From Aldehydirespirator sp965204415 (GTDB lineage Bacteria > Actinomycetota > Acidimicrobiia > Acidimicrobiales > Aldehydirespiratoraceae), in NCBI GenBank assembly GCA_965204415.1, contig CBDBEL010000003.1, positions 868,001 through 932,000 on the forward strand: a DNA stretch of 64,000 bases, written 5' to 3'. Below the pieces are notes generated by a model. The model searched no databases. It had not been told where the DNA came from and saw nothing but the letters and a program-made list of their open reading frames with translations. The position numbers and the translations under genes are program-made. Below, in pieces: positions 1 to 7,241 of this stretch. Position 1 is the first letter of the stretch. The number at the start of each line of letters is the position of its first letter.

Positions 1-313
1 GCCCCGACGCCACCACGGCCTTGCCCTCGGTGTGGACCTGCATCATCAGGCGGTGCGCCTTCTGTTGCGAGTAGCCGAACAGCTTGCGGAACACGTAGGT
101 GACGTAGGACATCAGGTTGACCGGGTCGTCGAGCACGATCACCTTCCAGGGCAGGTCGGGCCGGCGGTCGGTTTCGTCCACCGGGTCCAGGACGGGCGCG
201 ACGGTCGGCGTCGGGGCTGCCGGGGCTGACCCGGCCGCCGCGGGCGGGGTGCGCGTCACGGCCGCCGCGACCTCTGCTGCCGGCGCGTCGGCGGTGACCG
301 CGGCGGGCGTCAT
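1..313 (-). CDS. clpS: ATP-dependent Clp protease adaptor ClpS (partial)
   Basis: Adaptor that delivers N-degron substrates to the ClpAP/ClpCP protease. The gene enters from the window edge, so the C-terminus is missing; about 104 codons are visible. After an Ala/Pro/Thr-rich N-terminus of some 55 residues comes the ClpS core: WKVIVLDDPVN, then NLMSYVTYVFRKLFGY, then a KAHRLMMQVHTEGKAVV segment, the family hallmark order. The start ATG overlaps the ctaA stop by 4 nt (ATGA), so it is probably translated from the ctaA message. The long low-complexity N-terminal extension is unusual for ClpS, which normally begins close to the core. Confidence 0.9.
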   Translation of the reverse strand, partial: MTPAAVTADAPAAEVAAAVTRTPPAAAGSAPAAPTPTVAPVLDPVDETDRRPDLPWKVIVLDDPVNLMSYVTYVFRKLFGYSQQKAHRLMMQVHTEGKAVVASG

Positions 314-1320
314 GGGCCTGCTACCACAGTCGAGGCTGTGGCCGGTTGTGGGATCGCCGCGGCCATTCCGGCGCCGGGGGCGTGGACGGCCTTGACGATC
401 TCTATCCATGTGACTGTCGCCAGGGTCACATGTACTCCTACGAGCAGGGCGGGAACGCCGGTGAAGTACTGCGTATAGCCGACCGCGCCCTGCACGGCGA
501 GCAGCACTGCAATCCGTCCCATCCGGACGTGCCCAGCCGAGCCCGATGCCCGCAGCCGCCACCACGTCCACGCCACCATCCCTAGCAGGATCACCGCCAC
601 GATGCTGTGGATCCGGGCCACCTCCCGCACTAGCAGCGGAAGCCTCTCTGCCCGGGTGTCACCGGCATGGGGCCCGGCCCCTGTGACCAGCGTGCCGGTA
701 ACCAGCAATGCCCCGCCGACCACCAGCACGGCCCACAGCATCAACCGGGTCGTTCCGTCGGGCGGGTTCGGGCGGCGGGGCCGGGTCGTTCCGTCGGGCG
801 GGTGAGCCGTTCGCGACTCGGCGGACGCAAGCCCCGCGTCGCTGCGGGCTCGGACATCGAGCACGGCCGCGTTCCATAGCAGCACCATCGACAGCAGGAA
901 ATGCCCCATGGTGAAGCGAGGGTCGAGTTCGGACAGCACCAGCAGGGCTCCCAGCCCGACCTGGGCCAGCACCCCGGCCACCAGGCCCAGCGACAGCATG
1001 ATCAGGTCGGCCCGGCGCGGCTTCCGCCGCCAGGAGCCCAGCACGGCCCCCATCACCGCGATGGCCACCACCCCGGTGAAGAGCCGGTTCACGAACTCGA
1101 CCAGGGCGTGATACTCCAGGTCGGCCACGAAGCGGTCCTCGGAGCAGGTGGGCCAGTCCTCGCAGCCCAGCCCCGACCCGGTGAGGCGCACGGACACGCC
1201 GGTCACCACTATGGCCGCGAGCGCCCAGAGGGCGAACCGGGTGAGCCGAGCGTAGGTCGAAGGGGCCACAGTCTGATCGTACGGCCAAAGGGCCGGGGTT
1301 GGAATACGGCGCATCCACAT
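310..1320 (-). CDS. ctaA: Heme A synthase CtaA (COX15 family)
   Basis: Membrane monooxygenase that converts heme O to heme A for the aa3/caa3 oxidase encoded just across the divergent junction. The 336-aa product has about eight hydrophobic segments, the early RLTGSGLGCEDWPTC motif with the family's cysteine loop, and conserved histidines in EFVNRL, MGHFLLS, RIHSIVA and GVHVTLAT contexts. ATG at 1320 is used here; a second ATG lies two codons in. The central cytoplasmic loop carries a short duplicated PPDGTTR motif from a direct DNA repeat near 750-805, which is not expected in the family. The stop codon overlaps the clpS start. Confidence 0.93.
   Translation of the reverse strand: MWMRRIPTPALWPYDQTVAPSTYARLTRFALWALAAIVVTGVSVRLTGSGLGCEDWPTCSEDRFVADLEYHALVEFVNRLFTGVVAIAVMGAVLGSWRRKPRRADLIMLSLGLVAGVLAQVGLGALLVLSELDPRFTMGHFLLSMVLLWNAAVLDVRARSDAGLASAESRTAHPPDGTTRPRRPNPPDGTTRLMLWAVLVVGGALLVTGTLVTGAGPHAGDTRAERLPLLVREVARIHSIVAVILLGMVAWTWWRLRASGSAGHVRMGRIAVLLAVQGAVGYTQYFTGVPALLVGVHVTLATVTWIEIVKAVHAPGAGMAAAIPQPATASTVVAGP
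750..805. repeat. Direct repeat inside the ctaA loop
   Basis: The string GGGTCGTTCCGTCGGGCGGG occurs twice, about 30 bp apart, within the ctaA coding region and yields two copies of PPDGTTR in the hydrophilic loop between the two halves of CtaA. The expansion stays in frame. It is probably a slippage product without functional role. Confidence 0.7.
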
Positions 1321-1368
1321 GCGGCGCCCGGCCGGGGAGGCCGGGGCTGGGGGCTGGTGGGCAGTCCA

Positions 1369-1800
1369 TCACGCGGCGTCCCGGCTGTCCTCACCGTCGT
1401 TGCCGTCGGGTTGCGGATGGGTGGCGTCGAGTCGTCCCTCGATGCGGGCCAGGCGCTCGCGTGCGTCATTGAGGCTGGCACTGAGGTCGTCGAGCCTGTC
1501 GCTGAAGTCGTCGAGCCTGTCGCTGAAGTCGTCGAGCCTGCCGCCGATGGCGCCGATGGCGGCGCGCAGCAGGTCGAACTGTTCGGCGGTCCACTCGCGG
1601 TTTTTCTGGTTGGTTCTCTCGATCAGCTCGGCGGTCCACTCGCGGGTCTTGGTGCTGTCGACATGCTGGTAGCGCATCAGGGTTACGGCCAACCCCACGA
1701 TGGGCAGGACGAACGCCAGGATGACGGGGGTGAGCTCCCATGAAGAGGCCGTCTCGGCCTGAGCCTGCCCGATGACCGCGGCAACCGTCGATAGTGCCAT
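1369..1800 (-). CDS. Small membrane protein with repeated coiled coil
   Basis: Function not recognised. From ATG 1800 the 143-aa product has an N-terminal hydrophobic stretch, one clear transmembrane helix (ELTPVILAFVLPIVGLAVTL) and then a charged helical tail. The tail contains two copies of REWTAE and three heptad-like copies of RLDDFSD, followed by more predicted coiled coil ending in an acidic tail. This architecture (single anchor plus cytoplasmic coiled coil) resembles many small actinobacterial hypothetical proteins. It stands alone between ctaA and the divergent ctaB. An upstream TTG/ATG would add 15-20 residues but has no better ribosome site. Confidence 0.65.
   Translation of the reverse strand: MALSTVAAVIGQAQAETASSWELTPVILAFVLPIVGLAVTLMRYQHVDSTKTREWTAELIERTNQKNREWTAEQFDLLRAAIGAIGGRLDDFSDRLDDFSDRLDDLSASLNDARERLARIEGRLDATHPQPDGNDGEDSRDAA
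1485..1545. repeat. 21-bp tandem repeat within coding sequence
   Basis: Nearly three copies of a 21-bp unit (GTCGTCGAGCCTGTCGCTGAA) encode the RLDDFSD heptads of the coiled-coil protein on the minus strand. Because the unit is exactly seven codons, copy-number change would lengthen the coiled coil without breaking the frame. Confidence 0.8.
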
Positions 1801-1996
1801 GACAGCACCGTAGCTATCTGGCGACACTGTCGCAACTCCAAACAGCATGAAATATGTCAATCAGGCATTCAGGCTGCCGTTGGCACTTCGGGCAGGGCCT
1901 GACCGCTGGCACGGCCAGCCGGACGGCAAGACGGGCCTCACCACCTGCGGCGACACCGGCCCGACATTTTGCAGCGGATGGCCGTAGCCTTTCGGC

Positions 1997-2905
1997 GTGA
2001 CCGGAACCGTCACCGGAGGTCTGCGCGCCCCCCGCCGCGCCCGTGCAGCGGCCTTCGTCGCGCTGACGAAGCCCCGCATAGTCGAGTTGCTGCTGGTCAC
2101 CACGGTTCCCTCGATGGTTCTGGCCGAGCGAGGCCTGCCGTCGCTGTGGCTCATGGGGGCCACCGTTCTGGGGGGCGCGATGGCTGCCGGCGGGGCCAAC
2201 GCGCTCAACATGTACGTCGACCGGGACATCGATCGGCTCATGCACCGCACCCGGAACCGGCCCCTGGTCACCGGCGCGGTCCGCCCTACCGAGGCGATCG
2301 TCTTCGCGGTGGCCCTGACCGCCGGCTCATTCGTGTGGCTGTGGGCCTTCGTGAACCTGCTGTCGGCCGCGCTGGCCGCCGCGGCTGCCCTGTTCTACGT
2401 GTTCGTCTACTCGCTGTGGCTCAAGCGGACCTCCATCCGCAACATCGTGATTGGCGGCGCGGCCGGAGCGGTGCCGACCCTTGTGGGCTGGACCGCGGTC
2501 ACGGGATCGCTCGACTGGCCCCCGGTGGTGCTGTTCGCGGTGATCTTCTACTGGACGCCTCCCCACTTCTGGGCCCTCGCCATCCGCTACCGCAGCGACT
2601 ATGAGGCCGCCGAGGTGCCGATGCTCCCTGCGGTGGCCGGGCTGCGAGCGACCGCTCGCCGCATCGTCGCCTACACGCTCGCGCTGTGGGCCCTGACCCT
2701 GGTGCTTGTGCCGGTGGCGTCGATGGGCGTCCTGTATGTCGTGGCTGCGCTGGTCCTCGGCGCGGGCTTCCTCGCGCTGGCTGTCGACGTGCTGCGCCGC
2801 CCGGATCCGACCCGGTCAATGCGCCTCTTCGGCTGGTCGAACGCCTACATCGTGCTGCTCTTCGGAACGGTCGCGGCCGATGTCCTGATCCGTAACGGGT
2901 TCTAG
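1997..2905 (+). CDS. ctaB: Protoheme IX farnesyltransferase (heme O synthase)
   Basis: Integral-membrane UbiA-family prenyltransferase that attaches a farnesyl chain to protoheme, the step before CtaA. The 302-aa protein begins at GTG 1997. The first Asp-rich site is NMYVDRDIDRLMHRTRNRPL and the second region has YSLWLKRTSIRN, with FYWTPPHFWALAI and YRSDYEAAEVPMLP typical of heme O synthases. It is divergently arranged from ctaA and opens the plus-strand oxidase locus, consistent with coordinated heme A supply and oxidase synthesis. Confidence 0.95.
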   Translation: MTGTVTGGLRAPRRARAAAFVALTKPRIVELLLVTTVPSMVLAERGLPSLWLMGATVLGGAMAAGGANALNMYVDRDIDRLMHRTRNRPLVTGAVRPTEAIVFAVALTAGSFVWLWAFVNLLSAALAAAAALFYVFVYSLWLKRTSIRNIVIGGAAGAVPTLVGWTAVTGSLDWPPVVLFAVIFYWTPPHFWALAIRYRSDYEAAEVPMLPAVAGLRATARRIVAYTLALWALTLVLVPVASMGVLYVVAALVLGAGFLALAVDVLRRPDPTRSMRLFGWSNAYIVLLFGTVAADVLIRNGF

Positions 2906-3014
2906 GGATGGAGCCGTGTTCCTCCCCCGCCGGCGCATCGTGCCTTGCGGTGACCCCTGAGCCTTCACGCCGATTGTCGGTGGCCCCATCGTCAATGTGT
3001 AGCATCGCCTCCCG

Positions 3015-4559
3015 ATGACGCTGACCGAGTCCCCCGTCGCGGAATCGGAGGCCGCGTCCGCCGACGGCGGAGCGGCCGCGCCGGCGTCCGCCGCGGAGAC
3101 ACTCGGGACGCCCCGGGGCCTGGCCCAGCCGTTCATGACCAGCGACGCGGCGCAGGTCGGAAGGCTCTTCGTGGTCACGTCGCTCCTGCTGGCGCTGGGC
3201 ACGGCCGTCATCGGCGTGCTGCTCTCGCTGGGACGCACCGATGCGGTAGCTGCCGACGACCTGTTCGGCGGCCTCAACGCGTACTTCCGCATGTGGACGC
3301 TCTACCGGGTGTCGTTCGTGCTGCTGGTGGTGATGCCGCTGCTTCTCGGCCTGGCCCTCGCGGTTGTGCCGGCCCAGGTGGGAGCGGGCAATGTCGCGTT
3401 CGGTCGAGCCGCGCTGGCGTCGTTCTGGTCGTGGCTGATCGGCGCGGTGATCGTCGTCGCATCGGTGCTCGCGGGAGGGGGCTGGGGCGCCCTCGACGGC
3501 GTGACCGGCAACGAGAGCGACGCCATGGCGCTCACGCTGCTCGGCACCGGCATGGTGATCGTCGCCCTGCTGCTCGGAGCCATCGTGGTCGCCACCACCG
3601 TGATCTCGCTGCGCCAGACCGGCATGAGCCTCCTCGACGTGCCCCCCTTCTCCTGGTCGATGCTGGTGACCGCAGTGGTGTGGCTGTTCTCCCTGCCGGT
3701 GGCCATCGCCAACATCGTGGTCATCTACGCAGACTTGCGGGGCCGGCCGGCCGTCGCCTTCGGCCGGCCCGAGAGCCCCGACATCTGGCTCCAACTCGAC
3801 TGGCTGGTGGAGCAGCCCGCCGTGTACGCGGTGGCCGTGCCGGTGCTCGGCATCATCTTCAGTGCGGCCGGCGCGGCCGTCGGTGCCCGCTCCAGCCGCC
3901 CCGAGGCCATGCTCATCGTGGTGGGGCTGTTCGGCCTGCTGGCGATGGGCGGCTGGTCACAGGACTACTTCACCGCCCCGCAGGACCTCCGCGACGGGCT
4001 CGTATACGTGGCGTTCGGCCTGGCCGCCGTCGTGCCGGTAGTGGCCACCGCCGGCGGCGTCGGCGAGTTGGTGATGCGGGGCTCGAAGACACTGGACCGG
4101 CTCCTGGACACACGCATGCTCGGCGCGGGCGCGGCGCTCAAGCTTCTCGGTGCAGCCGCTCTGGTCGGGGCGCTGCGAGTGATCGAGCCCCTCGACCTGC
4201 TTGAGACCTCCGCCACCTGGGCGGTGTTCCACGGTGTCGTTGTCGCCGGCCTCGTCGCGGCCGTGGCTGCTCTGGCGACCTGGTCGCAGCTGCTGTTCGG
4301 CCCCATCCAGCAGAGGATTGCCCGGGGAGCGATCGTGCTGCTGTTCGGCGGCGGCGGGCTGCTGGTGCTGGCCGACCTTATTTCTGGCTTCGTCGCCGAT
4401 GATCCTGATCTCATGGCCCTCGCGCTCGATGGCAGCGCCGTACTCAACGTGGTGGCCCTGATCGGATCCCTGCTGGTGGCGGCCGGGTTGGCCGCAGCTC
4501 TGGCTGGGGTGGCCTCGGCATTTAAATCGTCCGCGGCGCTCGCGAGCGAGGCGGCATGA
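3015..4559 (+). CDS. Cytochrome oxidase subunit I-like protein lacking metal ligands
   Basis: Large membrane protein (514 aa, about 12 hydrophobic segments) that aligns by eye with the genuine subunit I at 7242. The segment VVPAQVGAGNVAFGRAAL matches IPLQIGARDVAFPRLNAL, and LRQTGMSLLDVPPFSWSML matches MRAPGMTLMRMPVLTWML. The ligands have been lost: the low-spin heme His position is Tyr97 (TLYRV for TMHGV), the CuB motif HPEVY is QPAVY (Gln267), and the HH pair is Gln316-Asp317. Only one His of the HFH motif remains (His406). It cannot bind heme a3-CuB in the usual way, so a structural, assembly or regulatory role is inferred. It overlaps the next gene by ATGA. Confidence 0.8.
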   Translation: MTLTESPVAESEAASADGGAAAPASAAETLGTPRGLAQPFMTSDAAQVGRLFVVTSLLLALGTAVIGVLLSLGRTDAVAADDLFGGLNAYFRMWTLYRVSFVLLVVMPLLLGLALAVVPAQVGAGNVAFGRAALASFWSWLIGAVIVVASVLAGGGWGALDGVTGNESDAMALTLLGTGMVIVALLLGAIVVATTVISLRQTGMSLLDVPPFSWSMLVTAVVWLFSLPVAIANIVVIYADLRGRPAVAFGRPESPDIWLQLDWLVEQPAVYAVAVPVLGIIFSAAGAAVGARSSRPEAMLIVVGLFGLLAMGGWSQDYFTAPQDLRDGLVYVAFGLAAVVPVVATAGGVGELVMRGSKTLDRLLDTRMLGAGAALKLLGAAALVGALRVIEPLDLLETSATWAVFHGVVVAGLVAAVAALATWSQLLFGPIQQRIARGAIVLLFGGGGLLVLADLISGFVADDPDLMALALDGSAVLNVVALIGSLLVAAGLAAALAGVASAFKSSAALASEAA

Positions 4560-5140
4560 GAACGACCGAGCTCCCCGCGGCGGAGGCGACCCGCCCCCGC
4601 ACCGTCGTTGTCGGCGCCCTGCTGGCCACGGGGGCGGCCTTCATGGCCTTCGCCGCGCTTGTCTCGGTGTACGTCCAGCAGCGCCAGCAGGCTGTGGCCC
4701 TGGGCGAGGAGTGGTTCCCGTCCGGCACGGTCGAGCTCGGCCCCGCCGGAATGATGATGATGACGCTGGCGCTGTCCGTGGTGACGGTGCAGTGGGCGGT
4801 GCAGGCCGCCCGGGCCGAGGACCGGCCTCACGGGTTCATCGCGCTGGGGGTCACCCTGATGTTCGGCGCCGCAGTGATCAACCAGTTCTGGTTCGTCTAC
4901 CAGGACACCGCCTTCGCCATCGACGACGGCCGGGCCGAGTTGCTGTTCTACGCGGTCACCGGCTCGTTCATCGCCATGCTCATCGCGGCGATGGCGATGC
5001 TGGCGGTGACCACCATCCGCTCGCTGCTAGGGCCCTTCGGCCGCGATCTGGCCCACGCGGTACAGGCCTCGGCCACGTTCTGGCATATGTGCGTGCTGTG
5101 CTACTTCCTGGTCTGGTACGTCGTGTTCATCACCAAGTAG
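4556..5140 (+). CDS. Cytochrome oxidase subunit III-like membrane protein
   Basis: A 194-aa protein with about five membrane segments. The C-terminal ASATFWHMCVLCYFLVWYVV recalls the last helix of subunit III (LYWHFVDIVWIFIF in the genuine copy at 9361), and helix order and length fit the family. The subunit III signature near its N-terminus (GSECLLFGG) is replaced by unrelated hydrophobic sequence. It is translationally coupled to the ligand-less subunit I-like gene (ATGA) and is probably its partner. An inactive oxidase-like complex or an assembly platform is inferred; no enzymatic activity is suggested. Confidence 0.65.
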   Translation: MRTTELPAAEATRPRTVVVGALLATGAAFMAFAALVSVYVQQRQQAVALGEEWFPSGTVELGPAGMMMMTLALSVVTVQWAVQAARAEDRPHGFIALGVTLMFGAAVINQFWFVYQDTAFAIDDGRAELLFYAVTGSFIAMLIAAMAMLAVTTIRSLLGPFGRDLAHAVQASATFWHMCVLCYFLVWYVVFITK

Positions 5141-5156
5141 GGCAGGCAGACCGAGC

Positions 5157-5969
5157 ATGTTCACCACCGGATTCAAGTTCTTCTTCGGACTGTTCGTCGC
5201 CTTCACCGGGGCTGCGCTCGTCTACGGCTACACCACCGGCGGCAACCACGTCGGCCCCATCTCGCTGGGTTGGAAGGGCGGAGTGGGCGACCATATCGGC
5301 TACGGGGTGCTCGTCGGGCTGGCCGCAGTCTCTCTGACCGTCAGCCTGGTGCTGGTGTCGTTCCGCGACGCCGACGCCTCGGCCCAGGCCCGCCTCCAGA
5401 ACGTTGCCGAGGTGCTCACCGACCAGCCGGTGGCGGCCAGCTTCTGGCCGGTGGTCGCCGCTTTCGGCGTGGGCGCGGCCGCGGTTGGCCTGGTGCTGCA
5501 CCCCATGGTGTTCGTGCTGGGCCTCGCCCTGATCTTCCTTTCGCTGATCGAGTGGACGATGGACGGCTGGTCCGACCGGGCTACCGGCGACGCCGCGATC
5601 AACCGGGAGCTGCGCAACCGCATCATGGCGCCCATCGAGATCCCCGTCGTGGGCACGCTCGGTGTGGCCGTGATCGTGCTGGCCGCCTCTCGCATCCTGC
5701 TGAACGTGTCGAAGCTGGAGGCAGTGTGGGTCGCGGGCGTCGTGTCGGCGCTGATCCTGATCGGCGCCTGGGTGTACACCAACCGGCCCGGTCTCGGCCG
5801 CCGTCTCGTGCGGATCCTGGGACCCGTGGCGGCCCTGCTGCTGGTGGTGGGCGGGGTGCTGGCGGCGGTGGCCGGCGAGCGCGAGTTCGTCCACCACGAC
5901 GTCGAGCACCAGTCCGACGACACCCACGAGGAGTCCGGTGAGCCGGCCGTGCCTGAGGAAGGCCACTGA
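5157..5969 (+). CDS. Membrane protein, oxidase subunit IV-like region
   Basis: The 270-aa protein has about seven hydrophobic segments and a His/Glu-rich C-terminal tail (HHDVEHQ...PEEGH). A central stretch (PVAASFWPVVAAFGVG ... LIEWTMDGW) resembles the fused tail of CtaD at 9000-9140 (PSFWPLAVAVGLPLIG ... YSWAMEP) and actinobacterial oxidase subunit IV. It lies 16 nt after the subunit III-like gene and one nucleotide before ctaC, so it belongs to the same transcript. It is probably the third member of the divergent oxidase-like set. The exact role is unknown. Confidence 0.6.
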   Translation: MFTTGFKFFFGLFVAFTGAALVYGYTTGGNHVGPISLGWKGGVGDHIGYGVLVGLAAVSLTVSLVLVSFRDADASAQARLQNVAEVLTDQPVAASFWPVVAAFGVGAAAVGLVLHPMVFVLGLALIFLSLIEWTMDGWSDRATGDAAINRELRNRIMAPIEIPVVGTLGVAVIVLAASRILLNVSKLEAVWVAGVVSALILIGAWVYTNRPGLGRRLVRILGPVAALLLVVGGVLAAVAGEREFVHHDVEHQSDDTHEESGEPAVPEEGH

Positions 5970-5970
5970 C

Positions 5971-7200
5971 GTGCGTACGTTGACGCCCGCCCGTGGCCTC
6001 GCCTGGGTGCTGGTGCTGCTGGGCGCAGTCGTTGTCACCGGCTGCGCAACCGACGCCGAGCTCGACACGTTCGCGCCGCAAGGCCCGATCGCCAGGGAAC
6101 TGCACTCCAGGGGAGTGCTTCCCGTCTTCTGGATCGCCGCGGTGGTGATGGTGGGCATCACGGTGGCCATGGTCTGGCTGATATGGCGGTACCGGGTCAA
6201 GAGCTACCGGGGCGACGACGAGTGGCCCGCCCAGACCCATGGCCATGTCCCGCTCGAGGTGGGCTGGACCGTGGGGTTCCTCGTCACCATGGCCGCGGTA
6301 GCGGTCATCATGCTGTGGTCACTTCCCACCGTGGACGCCACCGAGGTCAACAAGATGAGCGTCGAAATCGAGGACCGGAGCGTCGAGTGGGAACCCACCG
6401 TGGTGGTTGTGGGCAACCAGTGGTGGTGGGAGTTCCGCTACTACTTCACCGATCAGGTCGACTTGGCCGATCTGAGGGCCCATGGCGATGCCAAGACGCT
6501 GCCGCCGGCCGACATCGTCACCTCCGGCCAGATGATGATCCCCACCGGCGAGGAGATCGAGCTGATCATCACGGCGCGCGATGTGATCCACTCGTTCTGG
6601 ATCCCAGCCCTCAACGGCAAGCGCGACGCGGTGCCCAACCGTTTCTCGCCCTGGAAGCTCGAGGCCTCCGATCCCGGCTTCTACTTCGGGCAGTGCACCG
6701 AGTTCTGCGGCCTGTCGCACTCCCGCATGAGGATGCAAGTGGTGGCGCTGACCCCCGCGGACTTCCAGTCGTGGGTCGACGCCACCACTCAGGACGCGGT
6801 CGAGCCCACCGATCCGGATGCACTGGCGGGCCTGGAGGTGTTCTCCGGCATCTGCACCTCCTGCCACGTCATCGAGGGAGTCAACGACGACGTCTTCGAG
6901 AGCGCCGACCAGGCATCCGGAGCGGCGCCCAACCTGACCCACTTCGCCAACCGGAGCACCTTCGCCGGCGGCATCTTCAACACCTACAACGCCGACGGGT
7001 CGCTCAACCGGGTCCAGCTCGAGGCCTGGCTCCGCAACCCCGGAGACCTCAAGGCCAACTACACCGTGCCGGGCGAGCAGTACCGGGGCATGCCCGATCT
7101 GGACCTGAGCGAGCAGCAGATCGACGACCTGGTGGCCTACCTTGCAGGGCTGGGGAAGCGGCCCGCAGGCTGGATCATCGAAGCGACCCAGGTGGAGTGA
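5971..7200 (+). CDS. ctaC: Cytochrome c oxidase subunit II with C-terminal cytochrome c
   Basis: Electron-entry subunit of the caa3 oxidase. GTG 5971 was chosen because it directly follows the preceding stop and gives a clean lipoprotein signal ending VVTGC. Two membrane helices are followed by the cupredoxin domain with a complete CuA site: His in DVIHSFW, then GQCTEFCGLSHSRM, giving both cysteines, Glu, His and Met. A C-terminal cytochrome c domain has CTSCH for heme attachment and a distal MPDLDLSE methionine candidate. The fused cytochrome marks it as a caa3 rather than aa3 enzyme. It sits upstream of ctaD as in most actinobacteria. Confidence 0.96.
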   Translation: MRTLTPARGLAWVLVLLGAVVVTGCATDAELDTFAPQGPIARELHSRGVLPVFWIAAVVMVGITVAMVWLIWRYRVKSYRGDDEWPAQTHGHVPLEVGWTVGFLVTMAAVAVIMLWSLPTVDATEVNKMSVEIEDRSVEWEPTVVVVGNQWWWEFRYYFTDQVDLADLRAHGDAKTLPPADIVTSGQMMIPTGEEIELIITARDVIHSFWIPALNGKRDAVPNRFSPWKLEASDPGFYFGQCTEFCGLSHSRMRMQVVALTPADFQSWVDATTQDAVEPTDPDALAGLEVFSGICTSCHVIEGVNDDVFESADQASGAAPNLTHFANRSTFAGGIFNTYNADGSLNRVQLEAWLRNPGDLKANYTVPGEQYRGMPDLDLSEQQIDDLVAYLAGLGKRPAGWIIEATQVE

Positions 7201-7241
7201 CATGGCGCATACCGAGGTAACGACCGGGGAGGTGCACGAGC

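Noticed and set aside
908..1743. Plus-strand open frames opposite ctaA and the coiled-coil gene
   Set aside because: They are high-GC shadow frames with Gly/Gln/His-rich composition and no motifs, opposite well-supported genes.
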